Shown: positions 38,701 to 51,640, counted from the stretch's first letter. The stretch is DNA of 64,000 nt from Lathyrus oleraceus (GCF_024323335.1 NC_066580.1:86971391-87035390), one strand, 5' to 3'. The notes: a model not told the origin generated them from the letters alone. A program made the numbers and translations.

Positions 38701-39896
38701 TTGGTAAGAGCCAAGAGAACTGACTTTTCATTCTCAAACAAGAAATTAACCATGCCAACCGTACCTTCCAAGATTGTAGTTAACACATCCTTTGGAGTAG
38801 CTTCACTAGATGGAATGATAATCAACTTCTCTTCACAACCAATAAACACCGAGTTGGCAGAAAGCCAATCCATCCCCAAAACAACATCAACCTTCTTAAG
38901 TGGTAAACAAATAAGATCAATCTGAAAAACTCTACCATTCACCGAGAGCGAACAATTTTCACAAATCAACGGTGTCTCAACCGCATCATCCATGGCGGTA
39001 GTAACCACCATAGGAGGAGACAAGGGAATTGCTTGCAAGCCAAGACGCTTCATGCACCGAATTGATACAAAAGAGTGTGTCGCCCCACAATCAAACAATA
39101 CAAAACAAGGATGATTATTGATGAAACACGTACCAGCAATTAAGGCATTGTTGCTCTTAGCCTTCCTTGCATCCAAAGTATAAACTCGACCAGCGCTCCT
39201 CCCCTGTATCTGATTCTTATTCTGAGGACATTCCCTAGACATGTGTCCCTCCTTGTGACATGTAAAACACCTAATTCCACTTACAGTACATTTTCCAAGA
39301 TGATACTTCTTACATACTTGACATTGAGGAGGTTGGTTAGGTCTTGCATGTTGCACCTGTTTCCCCTTGAAAGCCTGGGATCTAGGCCTGAACTGATTTC
39401 CTGGCCTTCCTTGGTCTCTCTGCCCACTCCTGTACTGATCCCTTTCTTCCTGAACCTTCTTCAAACTGTTCTCAGCCACATAACATTGTCTTAATAGTTC
39501 AGCATAAGAAGTGAATTCCCTTTGAGAAACACTATGAGAAATTTCACCCCTCAAACCAAAAAGAAACTGATCAATCTTCCACCTCTCATCAGGAGCGTAC
39601 GCGCTTTCCATGCCGGTTATCCACTCCTGAGCCTTCAAAGGATTCAGCCCACCATGGAATTCTGGGGGATTCATGCGGAAGAAATCTCGGAAACTACCAC
39701 CTGTAGCTACCTGTGGAACTCCTTGAGGATGCAACCCACCATTCCACTGCTGCATCATCTGTTGCATGAATTGATTTTGTTGCTGTTGCATCTGTTGCAT
39801 AAACTGAGGCCATTGAAAACCTTCACTACCACTTGGCGGTTCAGAGTCCGAGTTCTGAGTTCTAGGCCTACCACGACCTCTGCGTCCGTCAGCCAT
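35745..39896 (-). CDS. U5: uninterrupted gypsy gag-pol-chromodomain polyprotein (1383 aa)
   Basis: The only unit with gag-pol in one open frame. I start it at the ATG at 39896 (MADGRRGR), which has A at -3 and G at +4. An in-frame ATG at 39911 is weaker, and the frame further upstream opens only on GTG. Order by residue (approximate): Arg-rich and Gln-rich gag start 1-60; zinc knuckles 195-225 ([26 protein letters not shown]); protease [10 protein letters not shown] near 268; RT with [11 protein letters not shown] near 595; RNase [12 protein letters not shown] near 743; integrase zinc pair CIVC near 988; integrase D, D, E near 1022 (MDFAVGLP), 1083 (SDRDPKF) and 1118 (TDGQTER); chromodomain 1310-1380 ending [18 protein letters not shown] 285-bp in-frame deletion at 39603/39604 removes 95 residues of the capsid region, so autonomy is doubtful. 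The last codons are encoded by the polypurine tract. Confidence 0.93.
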   Translation of the reverse strand: MADGRRGRGRPRTQNSDSEPPSGSEGFQWPQFMQQMQQQQNQFMQQMMQQWNGGLHPQGVPQVATGGSFRDFFRMNPPEFHGGLNPLKAQEWITGMESAYAPDERWKIDQFLFGLRGEISHSVSQREFTSYAELLRQCYVAENSLKKVQEERDQYRSGQRDQGRPGNQFRPRSQAFKGKQVQHARPNQPPQCQVCKKYHLGKCTVSGIRCFTCHKEGHMSRECPQNKNQIQGRSAGRVYTLDARKAKSNNALIAGTCFINNHPCFVLFDCGATHSFVSIRCMKRLGLQAIPLSPPMVVTTAMDDAVETPLICENCSLSVNGRVFQIDLICLPLKKVDVVLGMDWLSANSVFIGCEEKLIIIPSSEATPKDVLTTILEGTVGMVNFLFENEKSVLLALTKESSDNLNVTQIPVVCEFPEVFPEDVSSLPPEREVEFSIDLVPGTAPISVSPYRMAPLELRELKNQLEELLTKHFIRPSVSPWGAPVLLVKKKDGSMRLCIDYRQLNKATIKNKYPLPRIDDLLDQLKGACVFSKIDLRSGYHQIRVKSSDVPKTAFRTRYGHYEFLVMPFGVTNAPTVFMDYMNRIFQPYLDQFVVIFIDDILIYSRTPQEHGEHLRIVLSILQEKQLFAKLSKCEFWMNEVRFLGHVISQGGVSVDPSKVEAVINWERPKNASEVRSFLGLAGYYRRFIKGFSQIALPMTRLTRKEISFKWDSKCEKSFMSLKEKLTTAPVLVIPDPSKSYEVFCDASKKGLGGVLMQNGQVVAYASRQLKPHEENYPTHDLELAAIVFVLKVWRHYLYGVHFQMFSDHKSLKYLFDQKELNMRQRRWMEYLKDYDFELKYHPGKANKVADALSRKEIHKAELMMLEYALLEKFRDLNLQFSWTQDGVIMGNLNVTSNLREEIRQGQMIDEKLQKMSTQPGFTQSPDRVILFNQRICIPDDVELKRKVLEEAHKGAFTIHPGSSKMYQDLKKDYWWPGMKRDIAEYVSECIVCQQVKIEHQKPGGLLQPLGIPVWKWDSISMDFAVGLPRTQGGYDSIWVIVDRLTKSAHFLAVKTTYKASHLARLFISEIVRLHGVPTSIVSDRDPKFTSRFWRAFQQAMGSRLCLSTSNHPQTDGQTERIIQTLEDMLRACVLESGGNWRELLPLIEFAYNNSYHASIGMAPYEALYGRKCRTPLCWTEVGEERILGPEIIQETTEKIKMVCDKIKKAQDRQKSYADHRRRPLEFDEGDHVFLKVTPRLRLKGPFKSRKLSPRYIGPYQITERIGEVAYRLALPPSLSEMHDVFHVSQLRKFIPDSLQPILPSSVEVEADLTFEPLPSCITGREVKVLRNKEIPLVKVQWDESHPGDATWELESEMREAYPHLFQVIFKFEDEFLFKGGRM
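35750..35762 (-). promoter_or_regulatory. Polypurine tract of gypsy unit U5
   Basis: The minus strand reads AAGGGGGGGAGGA immediately before the LTR TGTAAT. This is the expected site for plus-strand DNA priming. It is also coding, giving Lys-Gly-Gly-Arg and the first base of Met. The stop codon TAA is bases 3-5 of the LTR. Six of the seven other polypurine tracts in the array also have seven Gs; U1 has six. Confidence 0.85.
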
Positions 39897-39907
39897 GATC
39901 CTGAATG

Positions 39908-40192
39908 TCATACAAATAGGATTAAGTTGATCAGGCTCAATACTATGAATATAACACCAAGGACAATGATGACAACCCACATATGAGGCAGAAAGGAATA
40001 CTTATAATATTTCATGGCTAGGTCGAGGATACGACCTGCTCTGATACCAACTGTAACACCCACATATAATATATGTCTAGAATACATATTATACATAGTG
40101 TAAAACTGGTACTGAAATACATAAGTGCCTAGCAGCACATCATACATATACAATACATGCCCAAAATAACATAATATGGCATAAGTGTACAT
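39908..40192 (-). other. Hydrophobic upstream ORF across LTR/primer site, ending at gag start
   Basis: A 94-codon frame opens with ATG at 40192 inside LTR F, crosses the primer site and ends TGA at 39908-39910. A shorter start at 40015 gives 35 residues ([13 protein letters not shown], then Val/Ile/Leu-rich). The TGA overlaps the ATG at 39909-39911 that is in frame with gag (ATGA). The C-terminal 20-25 residues are hydrophobic enough for a membrane segment. The frame is present in the other units, but these copies are too recent for that to show selection. It could be chance. Confidence 0.3.
40038..40049 (-). promoter_or_regulatory. Primer binding site, Met-tRNA type
   Basis: The minus strand reads TGGTATCAGAGC two bases after the end of LTR F. 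It is complementary to the 3' end of plant initiator Met-tRNA and is the usual primer site of chromoviruses. Identical sites sit 3-14 bases left of each complete LTR: 8404, 14402, 27404, 33863, 46413 and 51782. Confidence 0.92.
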
Positions 40193-41840
40193 AAGAGTGC
40201 CCAAAATAAAACTACTGAACTAGATCATTAGACAATGATCTCAAAAATATCTACACAGCGGAAGAAAAGCCATCAGTCCTCAGGTAAGCAAGACATCACT
40301 CTATCTTGCCCTTACCCTTATCCTGTTCAGAACCACCTGAAAAAAATAATCAACAACATGGGGTGAGATAACAATCTCAGTGGGTTCCCTATCTTATGGG
40401 TCCACTCGACTCTACAGGGTTTTCTAATCAATATTCAGCTCATGTCCAACTCAAGTCGACAAGGGAACGAAGACTTGAGCGATGGGGAACTAACTCGCAA
40501 TTGTATGGCAACATGCAACTGAGTTCTCATAACTCAACCACGATCATTATTCAGATCACGACGCATCAATTCCCGAACGGACTTACGTCTAAGCCATACC
40601 CGGTTCATGCATGCTCGTATGATTCGACTTTCGCGGTGGATATCCGGTCCCCCTATGGGACTTAAACCCACTATTGAGAACCATCACTCGTATGGGACTT
40701 TACCCACTTTGAGTCTCTTTCACCGTATGGGCCTTATCCCACTTTGGTGTCCACCTTTCCCCCATGTCCGCCATGGTTGGGGCTCAAACCCAATTGAGGC
40801 TCGAATCATTGGTCCCACATCCCAATGCTTACACGTCTAAGCATACCAATAGAGATGTGTACCACCACAGAAAAACACACATTCTGAATACATGATCGGT
40901 TCCATAATCATCGGTTCCACGAACCATAACAAATTCATCAATCACAGGTGACTTCATTCACCACATTACATAAATAATAACATGGCATGTTCCATACAAT
41001 GCGTCTCATACACATAACTCACATATGTTCCATAACCTAGATTATCCTTCTAAGTTATTAATCATATTATACTACTAGATTTCCTCACTCTCCTTTGTAA
41101 GGTTTTTAATCATGTTATTTCACAATCAAACATATCAACCATGTTTAGTTTTCATCTTAATAAAATTCATGGCATTTATAAATCACATCATATTTTATAA
41201 CATGGAATAATAATAATAGCCATTTACGTTATCTTTCTAACGCATCCGGCCGTGTTCAAAATGGAGGTATAATACTCAATTAATTCATCAATCTATCTTA
41301 ATCAAGATTTAGGTTAATATTTATTCATTGCATAAGCATTCAACAACAACCTCTCTAGCCTAGTGGTAAGGCATGTATAGTTTCAAGGAGGTCCTGGGTT
41401 CGAACCCCACTGGTGACAAATTCTGCACAGATATAAAGAAATTGAAGAGGAGAAGTTGTTGAAGATGAGATGAGGATGAAGATGATGGTGTTGGTTCCAA
41501 GTTTTCCTTCTTCTTCTTCACTAACCTTGTTTTCCTTCTTTCTCTTAAGCTTTCCTCTTTCTTCCTATACTTCCTGATACATAGAACAAGTAAAGTGGCT
41601 TATGGTGGTAGTAGGTAAGAGATATTATGTGGTCACCATTGTGGTTGGAAAAGGTTACAGGTAGTAACAAATATCTCAAGTGACACAACACTTGTAGTAT
41701 TTGTTCTACCGGAGCTATTGACCCATTATTAGTGTTACCAAAATGTCCCAATTAATATTGACAACTTTTAGAGCACATAGGAACTCAGTTGGTCTCAATT
41801 AATTGGAGTTTAGGCATTTAAGAGAACACGGGGTATTACA
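40052..41840 (-). repeat. LTR F of the gypsy array (1789 bp)
   Basis: Like D and E but with a private loss totalling 18 bp near 41627-41642 (gatattatgtggtcaccatt) and a 66-bp deletion near 41758 (aattaata joins ttgacaac). The 66-bp deletion is shared exactly with LTR H and absent from LTR G. The tRNA-like module is at 41348-41417. Confidence 0.93.
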
Positions 41841-44800
41841 TCCTCCCCCCCTTAAATAAAAATTCGTCCTCGAATTTAAATATTACCTGGAAAAGATGAG
41901 GGTAAGCTTCTCGCATTTCTGACTCTAGTTCCCAGGTGGCGTCGCCTGGGTGTGATTCATCCCACTGAACTTTAACAAGAGGAATCTCCTTATTCCTTAA
42001 CACCTTAACTTCTCGTCCTGTAATGCAACTTGGTAGAGGTTCGAAGGTCAGATCTGCTTCTACTTCTACTGAACTTGGAAGAATAGGCTGAAGAGAATCT
42101 GGAATGAACTTCCTGAGTTGAGATACGTGAAAAACATCATGCATTTCTGATAGAGAAGGTGGTAAGGCTAATCTGTAGGCTACTTCTCCAATTCTCTCTG
42201 TAATCTGGTATGGCCCTATGTATCTCGGACTTAGCTTCCGTGACTTAAACGGTCCTTTCAATCTCAACCTCGGAGTCACCTTCAAAAATACATGATCACC
42301 TTCATCAAATTCCAAAGGTCTTCTCCTGTGATCCGCATAGCTCTTTTGGCGATCTTGTGCTTTCTTTATCTTATCACAGACCATCTTTATCTTTTCCGTC
42401 GTCTCTTGAATAATCTCCGGTCCTAAGATCCTTTCTTCTCCAACTTCTGTCCAACATAAAGGTGTTCTACACTTCCGTCCATACAAAGCCTCATAAGGAG
42501 CCATCCCAATACTTGCATGATAACTATTGTTATATGCGAATTCAATCAATGGCAAAAGCTCCCTCCAATTCCCCCCACTTTCAAGTACACAAGCTCTTAA
42601 CATATCTTCCAGTGTCTGTATTATCCGTTCAGTCTGACCATCTGTCTGGGGATGGTTAGAGGTGCTTAAACACAATCTCGATCCCATAGCTTGTTGGAAT
42701 GCTCTCCAAAACCTTGAAGTAAACTTTGGGTCTCTATCGGACACGATGCTAGTAGGAACACCGTGCAACCTAACAATTTCTGAAATGAACAACCGTGCAA
42801 GATGACTTGCCTTGTAAGTAGTCTTCACGGCCAAAAAGTGTGCGGACTTAGTCAACCGATCCACAATCACCCAAATTGAATCATAACCACCTTGAGTCCG
42901 AGGCAACCCTACCGCAAAATCCATTGAAATACTATCCCATTTCCAAACTGGAATTCCTAAAGGCTGTAATAACCCACCTGGCTTCTGATGTTCAATCTTT
43001 ACCTGTTGGCATACAATGCATTCCGACACATACTCTGCGATATCCCTTTTCATTCCAGGCCACCAATAGTCCTTCTTCAAGTCTTGATACATCTTCGATG
43101 AACCTGGATGTATAGTAAATGCCCCTTTGTGAGCTTCCTCTAAAACTTTCCTTTTTAGCTCCACATCATCCGGAATACAAATCCTTTGATTAAACAGAAT
43201 AACTCTGTCCGGTGACTGAGTGAAACCTGGTTGAGTCGACATCTTTTGCAATTTCTCATCTATCATTTGTCCTTGTCGGATCTCTTCCCTTAGGTTAGAG
43301 GTAACATTCAAATTTCCCATTATCACACCATCCTGCGTCCAACTAAACTGAAGATTGAGATCTCGGAACTTTTCCAACAACGCATATTCCAACATCATCA
43401 ATTCAGCTTTATGTATCTCTTTCCGACTCAAGGCATCCGCAACCTTATTCGCCTTCCCTGGGTGATACTTAAGCTCAAAATCATAGTCCTTCAAGTATTC
43501 CATCCATCTCCTCTGTCTCATGTTTAACTCCTTCTGGTCAAATAAGTATTTCAAACTCTTGTGGTCACTAAACATCTGAAAATGCACCCCATACAAGTAA
43601 TGTCTCCAAACTTTCAATACAAAGACAATAGCAGCCAGTTCAAGATCATGAGTTGGGTAGTTCTCTTCATGAGGCTTCAACTGACGGGAGGCATAGGCTA
43701 CAACTTGACCATTCTGCATTAACACCCCTCCTAATCCTTTCTTAGAGGCGTCACAAAATACTTCATAAGACTTACTAGGATCAGGGATGACTAAAACAGG
43801 GGCAGTCGTCAGCTTCTCCTTCAAACTCATAAAACTCTTCTCACACTTTGAATCCCATTTGAAAGAAATTTCCTTTCGGGTAAGTCTAGTCATTGGTAAC
43901 GCTATCTGTGAAAATCCCTTTATAAACCTTCGATAGTAACCTGCCAAACCTAAGAAACTTCTGACTTCGGAAGCATTCTTCGGTCTCTCCCAATTGATAA
44001 CTGCTTCAACTTTAGATGGATCCACCGATACTCCTCCTTGTGATATCACATGACCAAGAAACCTTACTTCATTCATCCAAAATTCACACTTACTTAACTT
44101 GGCAAACAGTTGTTTCTCTTGCAGTATTGATAGAACAATCCTTAAGTGTTCTCCGTGCTCTTGAGGAGTACGAGAATAAATAAGAATGTCATCAATAAAG
44201 ATCACCACGAACTGGTCCAAGTAGGGTTGGAATATCCGATTCATATAGTCCATGAAAACAGTTGGGGCATTCGTTACACCAAACGGCATTACAAGGAACT
44301 CATAATGGCCATATCGGGTCCTAAACGCGGTCTTCGGCACATCCGAACTCTTGACTCTTATTTGATGATAGCCCGATCGCAAATCAATCTTCGAGAACAC
44401 GCAGGCTCCTTTCAACTGATCTAACAAATCGTCTATCCGAGGCAGAGGGTACTTGTTCTTGATGGTAGCTTTATTCAATTGACGATAATCAATACACAAC
44501 CGCATACTACCGTCCTTCTTCTTTACTAGTAACACTGGAGCTCCCCATGGTGAGACACTCGGTCGGATAAAGTGCTTGGTCAACAACTCTTCCAATTGAT
44601 TCTTCAACTCTCTCAACTCTAGTGGCGCCATGCGATACGGAGAGACGGAGATTGGAGCCGTCCCAGGTACCAGATCAATAGAGAATTCCACTTCCCTTTC
44701 AGGAGGAAGAGAGGAGACATCCTCAGGAAAAACTTCCGGAAATTCACAAACAACAGGGATTTGTGTAACATTCAGATTATCGCTAGATTCCTTGGTAAGA

Positions 44801-46271
44801 GCCAAGAGAACTGACTTTTCATTCTCAAACAAGAAATTAACCATGCCAACCGTACCTTCCAAGATTGTAGTTAACACATCCTTTGGAGTAGCTTCACTAG
44901 ATGGAATGATAATCAACTTCTCTTCACAACCAATAAACACCGAGTTGGCAGAAAGCCAATCCATCCCCAAAACAACATCAACCTTCTTAAGTGGTAAACA
45001 AATAAGATCAATCTGAAAAACTCTACCATTCACCGAGAGCGAACAATTTTCACAAATCAACGGTGTCTCAACCGCATCATCCATGGCGGTAGTAACCACC
45101 ATAGGAGGAGACAAGGGAATTGCTTGCAAGCCAAGACGCTTCATGCACCGAATTGATACAAAAGAGTGTGTCGCCCCACAATCAAACAATACAAAACAAG
45201 GATGATTATTGATGAAACACGTACCAGCAATTAAGGCATTGTTGCTCTTAGCCTTCCTTGCATCCAAAGTATAAACTCGACCAGCGCTCCTCCCCTGTAT
45301 CTGATTCTTATTCTGAGGACATTCCCTAGACATGTGTCCCTCCTTGTGACATGTAAAACACCTAATTCCACTTACAGTACATTTTCCAAGATGATACTTC
45401 TTACATACTTGACATTGAGGAGGTTGGTTAGGTCTTGCATGTTGCACCTGTTTCCCCTTGAAAGCCTGGGATCTAGGCCTGAACTGATTTCCTGGCCTTC
45501 CTTGGTCTCTCTGCCCACTCCTGTACTGATCCCTTTCTTCCTGAACCTTCTTCAAACTGTTCTCAGCCACATAACATTGTCTTAATAGTTCAGCATAAGA
45601 AGTGAATTCCCTTTGAGAAACACTATGAGAAATTTCACCCCTCAAACCAAAAAGAAACTGATCAATCTTCCACCTCTCATCAGGAGCGTACGCGGCTTGT
45701 CTAGAATACGCAGCCATATCTTCGAACTTTTCAGCATACGCAGCTACTGACATAGCTCCCTGCCTGAGCTGTTGAAATTCAAACTCTTTCTGAGTCCTCA
45801 AAGAACTAGGAAAGTACTTATCCAAGAAAACAGTCTTAAAATGCTCCAATCTCTAGGTATTCCTTGATTGGTCATAAGAGTTGAAGCACTCTCCCACCAT
45901 CTTACAGCTGGACCCTTCATCATATGAGAAGCAAACACAACCTTATTTTCTTCACTACAATGCACTACCTGAAAAATCCTTTCCATGCCGGTTATCCACT
46001 CCTGAGCCTTCAAAGGATTCAGCCCACCATGGAATTCTGGGGGATTCATGCGGAAGAAATCTCGGAAACTACCACCTGTAGCTACCTGTGGAACTCCTTG
46101 AGGATGCAACCCACCATTCCACTGCTGCATCATCTGTTGCATGAATTGATTTTGTTGCTGTTGCATCTGTTGCATAAACTGAGGCCATTGAAAACCTTCA
46201 CTACCACTTGGCGGTTCAGAGTCCGAGTTCTGAGTTCTAGGCCTACCACGACCTCTGCGTCCGTCAGCCAT
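41836..46271 (-). pseudogene. U6: nearly intact gypsy gag-pol, one frameshift in gag
   Basis: Complete gag including the 95-residue segment. A single base is missing from a C run at 45845-45847 (ctccaat for ctcccaat), shifting the frame within the capsid region after NQGIPRDW. Downstream one open frame of more than 1300 codons carries the knuckles, protease, RT, RNase H, integrase and chromodomain to the normal stop at 41836. It shares a substitution near 44352 (cttgactctt for cttaactctt on the plus strand) with U7 only, linking these adjacent units. Confidence 0.93.
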
Positions 46272-46426
46272 GATCCTGAATGTCATACAAATAGGATTAA
46301 GTTGATCAGGCTCAATACTATGAATATAACACCAAGGACAATGATGACAACCCACATATGAGGCAGAAAGGAATACTTATAATATTTCATGGCTAGGTCG
46401 AGGATACGACCTGCTCTGATACCAAC

Positions 46427-48260
46427 TGTAACACCCACATATAATATATGTCTAGAATACATATTATACATAGTGTAAAACTGGTACTGAAATACATAAG
46501 TGCCTAGCAGCACATCATACATATACAATACATGCCCAAAATAACATAATATGGCATAAGTGTACATAAGAGTGCCCAAAATAAAACTACTGAACTAGAT
46601 CATTAGACAATGATCTCAAAAATATCTACACAGCGGAAGAAAAGCCATCAGTCCTCAGGTAAGCAAGACATCACTCTATCTTGCCCTTACCCTTATCCTG
46701 TTCAGAACCACCTGAAAAAAATAATCAACAACATGGGGTGAGATAACAATCTCAGTGGGTTCCCTATCTTATGGGTCCACTCGACTCTACAGGGTTTTCT
46801 AATCAATATTCAGCTCATGTCCAACTCAAGTCGACAAGGGAACGAAGACTTGAGCGATGGGGAACTAACTCGCAATTGTATGGCAACATGCAACTGAGTT
46901 CTCATAACTCAACCACGATCATTATTCAGATCACGACGCATCAATTCCCGAACGGACTTACGTCTAAGCCATACCCGGTTCATGCATGCTCGTATGATTC
47001 GACTTTCGCGGTGGATATCCGGTCCCCCTATGGGACTTAAACCCACTATTGAGAACCATCACTCGTATGGGACTTTACCCACTTTGAGTCTCTTTCACCG
47101 TATGGGCCTTATCCCACTTTGGTGTCCACCTTTCCCCCATGTCCGCCATGGTTGGGGCTCAAACCCAATTGAGGCTCGAATCATTGGTCCCACATCCCAA
47201 TGCTTACACGTCTAAGCATACCAATAGAGATGTGTACCACCACAGAAAAACACACATTCTGAATACATGATCGGTTCCATAATCATCGGTTCCACGAACC
47301 ATAACAAATTCATCAATCACAGGTGACTTCATTCACCACATTACATAAATAATAACATGGCATGTTCCATACAATGCGTCTCATACACATAACTCACATA
47401 TGTTCCATAACCTAGATTATCCTTCTAAGTTATTAATCATATTATACTACTAGATTTCCTCACTCTCCTTTGTAAGGTTTTTAATCATGTTATTTCACAA
47501 TCAAACATATCAACCATGTTTAGTTTCATCTTAATAAATTCATGGCATTTATAAATCACATCATATTTTATAACATGGAATAATAATAGCCATTTACGTT
47601 ATCTTTCTAACGCATCTGGCCGTGTTCAAAATGGAGGTATAATACTCAATTAATTCATCAATCTATCTTAATCAAGATTTAGGTTAATATTTATTCATTG
47701 CATAAGCATTCAACAACAACCTCTCTAGCCTAGTGGTAAGGCATGTATAGTTTCAAGGAGGTCCTGGGTTCGAACCCCACTGGTGACAAATTCTGCACAG
47801 ATATAAAGAAATTGAAGAGGAGAAGTTGTTGAAGATGAGATGAGGATGAAGATGATGGTGTTGGTTCCAAGTTTTCCTTCTTCTTCTTCACTAACCTGTT
47901 TTCCTTCTTTCTCTTAAGCTTTCTCTTTCTTCCTATACTTCCTGATACATAGAACAAGTAAAGTGGCTTATGGTGGTAGTAGGTAAGAGATATTAACATG
48001 TGGTTCACCAAGGTTACAGGTAGTAACAAATATCTCAAGTGACACAACACTTGTAGTATTTGTCTACGGAGCTATTGACCCATTATTAGTGTTACCAAAA
48101 TGTCCCAATTAATAAAAGGTCAGTTCCACATGATATTATTAAGTCAACCTGAACTCACTATTTGCTCTATTTATCCCATTGACAACTTTTAGAGCACATA
48201 GGAACTCAGTTGGTCTCATTAATTGGAGTTTAGGCATTTAAGAGAACACGGGGTATTACA
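46427..48260 (-). repeat. LTR G of the gypsy array (1834 bp)
   Basis: The form of LTR D/E, without the 66-bp deletion seen in its neighbours F and H. Between about 47525 and 48225 it has many one- or few-base losses, mostly in short homopolymers (tagtttcatc for tagttttcatc, aacctgttt for aaccttgttt, gtctacgga for gttctaccgga), and a larger loss near 48005 (ggttcaccaaggttac). The left 1.1 kb is almost clean. The tRNA-like module is at 47718-47787. Confidence 0.92.
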
Positions 48261-51200
48261 TCCTCCCCCCCTTAAATAAAAATTCGTCCTCGAATTTAAA
48301 TATTACCTGGAAAAGATGAGGGTAAGCTTCTCGCATTTCTGACTCTAGTTCCCAGGTGGCGTCGCCTGGGTGTGATTCATCCCACTGAACTTTAACAAGT
48401 ACTCTGCGATATCCCTTTTCATTCCAGGCCACCAATAGTCCTTCTTCAAGTCTTGATACATCTTCGATGAACCTGGATGTATAGTAAATGCCCCTTTGTG
48501 AGCTTCCTCTAAAACTTTCCTTTTTAGCTCCACATCATCCGGAATACAAATCCTTTGATTAAACAGAATAACTCTGTCCGGTGACTGAGTGAAACCTGGT
48601 TGAGTCGACATCTTTTGCAATTTCTCATCTATCATTTGTCCTTGTCGGATCTCTTCCCTTAGGTTAGAGGTAACATTCAAATTTCCCATTATCACACCAT
48701 CCTGCGTCCAACTAAACTAAAGATTGAGATCTCGGAACTTTTCCAACAACGCATATTCCAACATCATCAATTCAGCTTTATGTATCTCTTTCCGACTCAA
48801 GGCATCCGCAACCTTATTCGCCTTCCCTGGGTGATACTTAAGCTCAAAATCATAGTCCTTCAAGTATTCCATCCATCTCCTCTGTCTCATGTTTAACTCC
48901 TTCTGGTCAAATAAGTATTTCAAACTCTTGTGGTCACTAAACATCTGAAAATGCACCCCATACAAGTAATGTCTCCAAACTTTCAATACAAAGACAATAG
49001 CAGCCAGTTCAAGATCATGAGTTGGGTAGTTCTCTTCATGAGGCTTCAACTGACGGGAGGCATAGGCTACAACTTGACCATTCTGCATTAACACCCCTCC
49101 TAATCCTTTCTTAGAGGCGTCACAAAATACTTCATAAGACTTACTAGGATCAGGGATGACTAAAACAGGGGCAGTCGTCAGCTTCTCCTTCAAACTCATA
49201 AAACTCTTCTCACACTTTGAATCCCATTTGAAAGAAATTTCCTTTCGGGTAAGTCTAGTCATTGGTAACGCTATCTGTGAAAATCCCTTATAAACCTTCG
49301 ATAGTAACCTGCCAAACCTAAGAAACTTCTGACTTCGGAAGCATTCTTCGGTCTCTCCCAATTGATAACTACTTCAACTTTAGATGGATCCACCGATACT
49401 CCTCCTTGTGATATCACATGACCAAGAAACCTTACTTCATTCATCCAAAATTCACACTTACTTAACTTGGCAAACAGTTGTTTCTCTTGCAGTATTGATA
49501 GAACAATCCTTAAGTGTTCTCCGTGCTCTTGAGGAGTACGAGAATAAATAAGAATGTCATCAATAAAGATCACCACGAACTGGTCCAAGTAGGGTTGGAA
49601 TATCCGATTCATATAGTCCATGAAAACAGTTGGGGCATTCGTTACACCAAACGGCATTACAAGGAACTCATAATGGCCATATCGGGTCCTAAACGCGGTC
49701 TTCGACACATCCGAACTCTTGACTCTTATTTGATGATAGCCCGATCGCAAATCAATCTTCGAGAACACGCAGGCTCCTTTCAACTGATCTAACAAATCGT
49801 CTATCCGAGGCAGAGGGTACTTGTTCTTGATGGTAGCTTTATTCAATTGACGATAATCAATACACAACTGCATACTACCGTCCTTTATCTTTACTAGTAA
49901 CACTGGAGCTCCCCATGGTGAGACACTCGGTCGGATAAAGTGCTTGGTCAACAACTCTTCCAATTGATTCTTCAACTCTCTCAACTCTAGTAGCGCCATG
50001 CGATACGGAGAGACGGAGATTGGAGCCGTCCCAGGTTCCAGATCAATAGAGAATTCCACTTCCCTTTCAGGAGGAAGAGAGGAGACATCCTCAGGAAAAA
50101 CTTCCGGAAATTCACAAACAACAGGGATTTGTGTAACATTCAGATTATCGCTAGATTCCTTGGTAAGAGCCAAGAGAACTGACTTTTCATTCTCAAACAA
50201 GAAATTAACCATGCCAACCGTACCTTCCAAGATTGTAGTTAACACATCCTTTGGAGTAGCTTCACTAGATGGAATGATAATCAACTTCTCTTCACAACTA
50301 ATAAACACCGAGTTGGCAGAAAGCCAATCCATCCCCAAAACAACATCAACCTTCTTAAGTGGTAAACAAATAAGATCAATCTGAAAAACTCTACCATTCA
50401 CCGAGAGCGAACAATTTTCACAAATCAACGGTGTCTCAACCGCATCATCCATGGCGGTAGTAACCACCATAGGAGGAGACAAGGGAATTGCTTGCAAGCC
50501 AAGACGCTTCATGCACCGAATTGATACAAAAGAGTGTGTCCCCCCACAATCAAACAATACAAAACAAGGATGATTATTGATGAAACACGTACCAGCAATT
50601 AAGGCATTGTTGCTCTTAGCCTTCCTTGCATCCAAAGTATAAACTCGACCAGCGCTCCTCCCCTGTATCTGATTCTTATTCTGAGGACATCCCTAGACAT
50701 GTGTCCCTCCTTGTGACATGTAAAAACACCTAATTCCATTTACAGTACATTTTCCAAGATGATACTTCTTACATACTTGACATTGAGGAGGTTGGTTAGG
50801 TCTTGCATGTTGCACCTGTTTCCCCTTGAAAGCCTGGGATCTAGGCCTGAACTGATTTCCTGGCCTTCCTTGGTCTCTCTGCCCACTCCTGTACTGATCC
50901 CTTTCTTCCTGAACCTTCTTCAAACTGTTCTCAGCCACATAACATTGTCTTAATAGTTCAGCATAAGAAGTGAATTCCCTTTGAGAAACACTATGAGAAA
51001 TTTCACCCCTCAAACCAAAAAGAAACTGATCAATCTTCCACCTCTCATCAGGAGCGTACGCGGCTTGTCTAGAATAGGCAGCCATATCTTCGAACTTTTC
51101 AGCATACGCAGCTACTGACATAGCTCCCTGCCTGAGCTGTTGAAATTCAAACTCTTTCTGAGTCCTCAAAGAACTAGGAAAGTACTTATCCAAGAAAACA

Positions 51201-51640
51201 GTCTTAAAATGCTCCCAATCTCTAGGTATTCCTTGATTGGTCATAATAGTTGAAGCACTCTCCCACCATCTTACAGCTGGACCCTTCATCATATGAGAAG
51301 CAAACACAACCTTATTTTCTTCACTACAATGCACTACCTGAAAAATCCTTTCCATGCCGGTTATCCATTCCTGAGCCTTCAAAGGATTCAGCCCACCATG
51401 GAATTCTGGGGGATTCATGCGGAAGAAATCTCGGAAACTACCACCTGTAGCTACCTGTGGAACTCCTTGAGGATGCAACCCACCATTCCGCTGCTGCATC
51501 ATCTGTTGCATGAATTGATTTTGTTGCTGTTGCATCTGTTGCATAAACTGAGGCCATTGAAAACCTTCACTACCACTTGGCGGTTCAGAGTCCGAGTTCT
51601 GAGTTCTAGGCCTACCACGACCTCTGCGTCCGTCAGCCAT
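48256..51640 (-). pseudogene. U7: gypsy gag-pol with ~1.05-kb integrase/chromodomain deletion
   Basis: The internal region is 3535 bp against about 4587. The deletion joins aactttaacaag to tactctgcg at 48399/48400, removing the integrase catalytic core and most of the chromodomain and leaving only the first integrase zinc-region residues. Other lesions are a stop (CAG to TAG) at 48717-48719 between RNase H and integrase, a one-base loss near 49289 in RT/RNase H, and a loss plus a gain near 50690 and 50725 around the zinc knuckles. The protease reads [12 protein letters not shown]-to-A change at 51652 removes the TGA of the upstream ORF. Confidence 0.92.

Noticed and set aside
39897..39980. 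N-terminal extension [10 protein letters not shown]... of the gypsy polyprotein
   Set aside because: It opens on GTG, not ATG. The eukaryotic starts available are the ATGs at 39911 and 39896; the latter has the better context.
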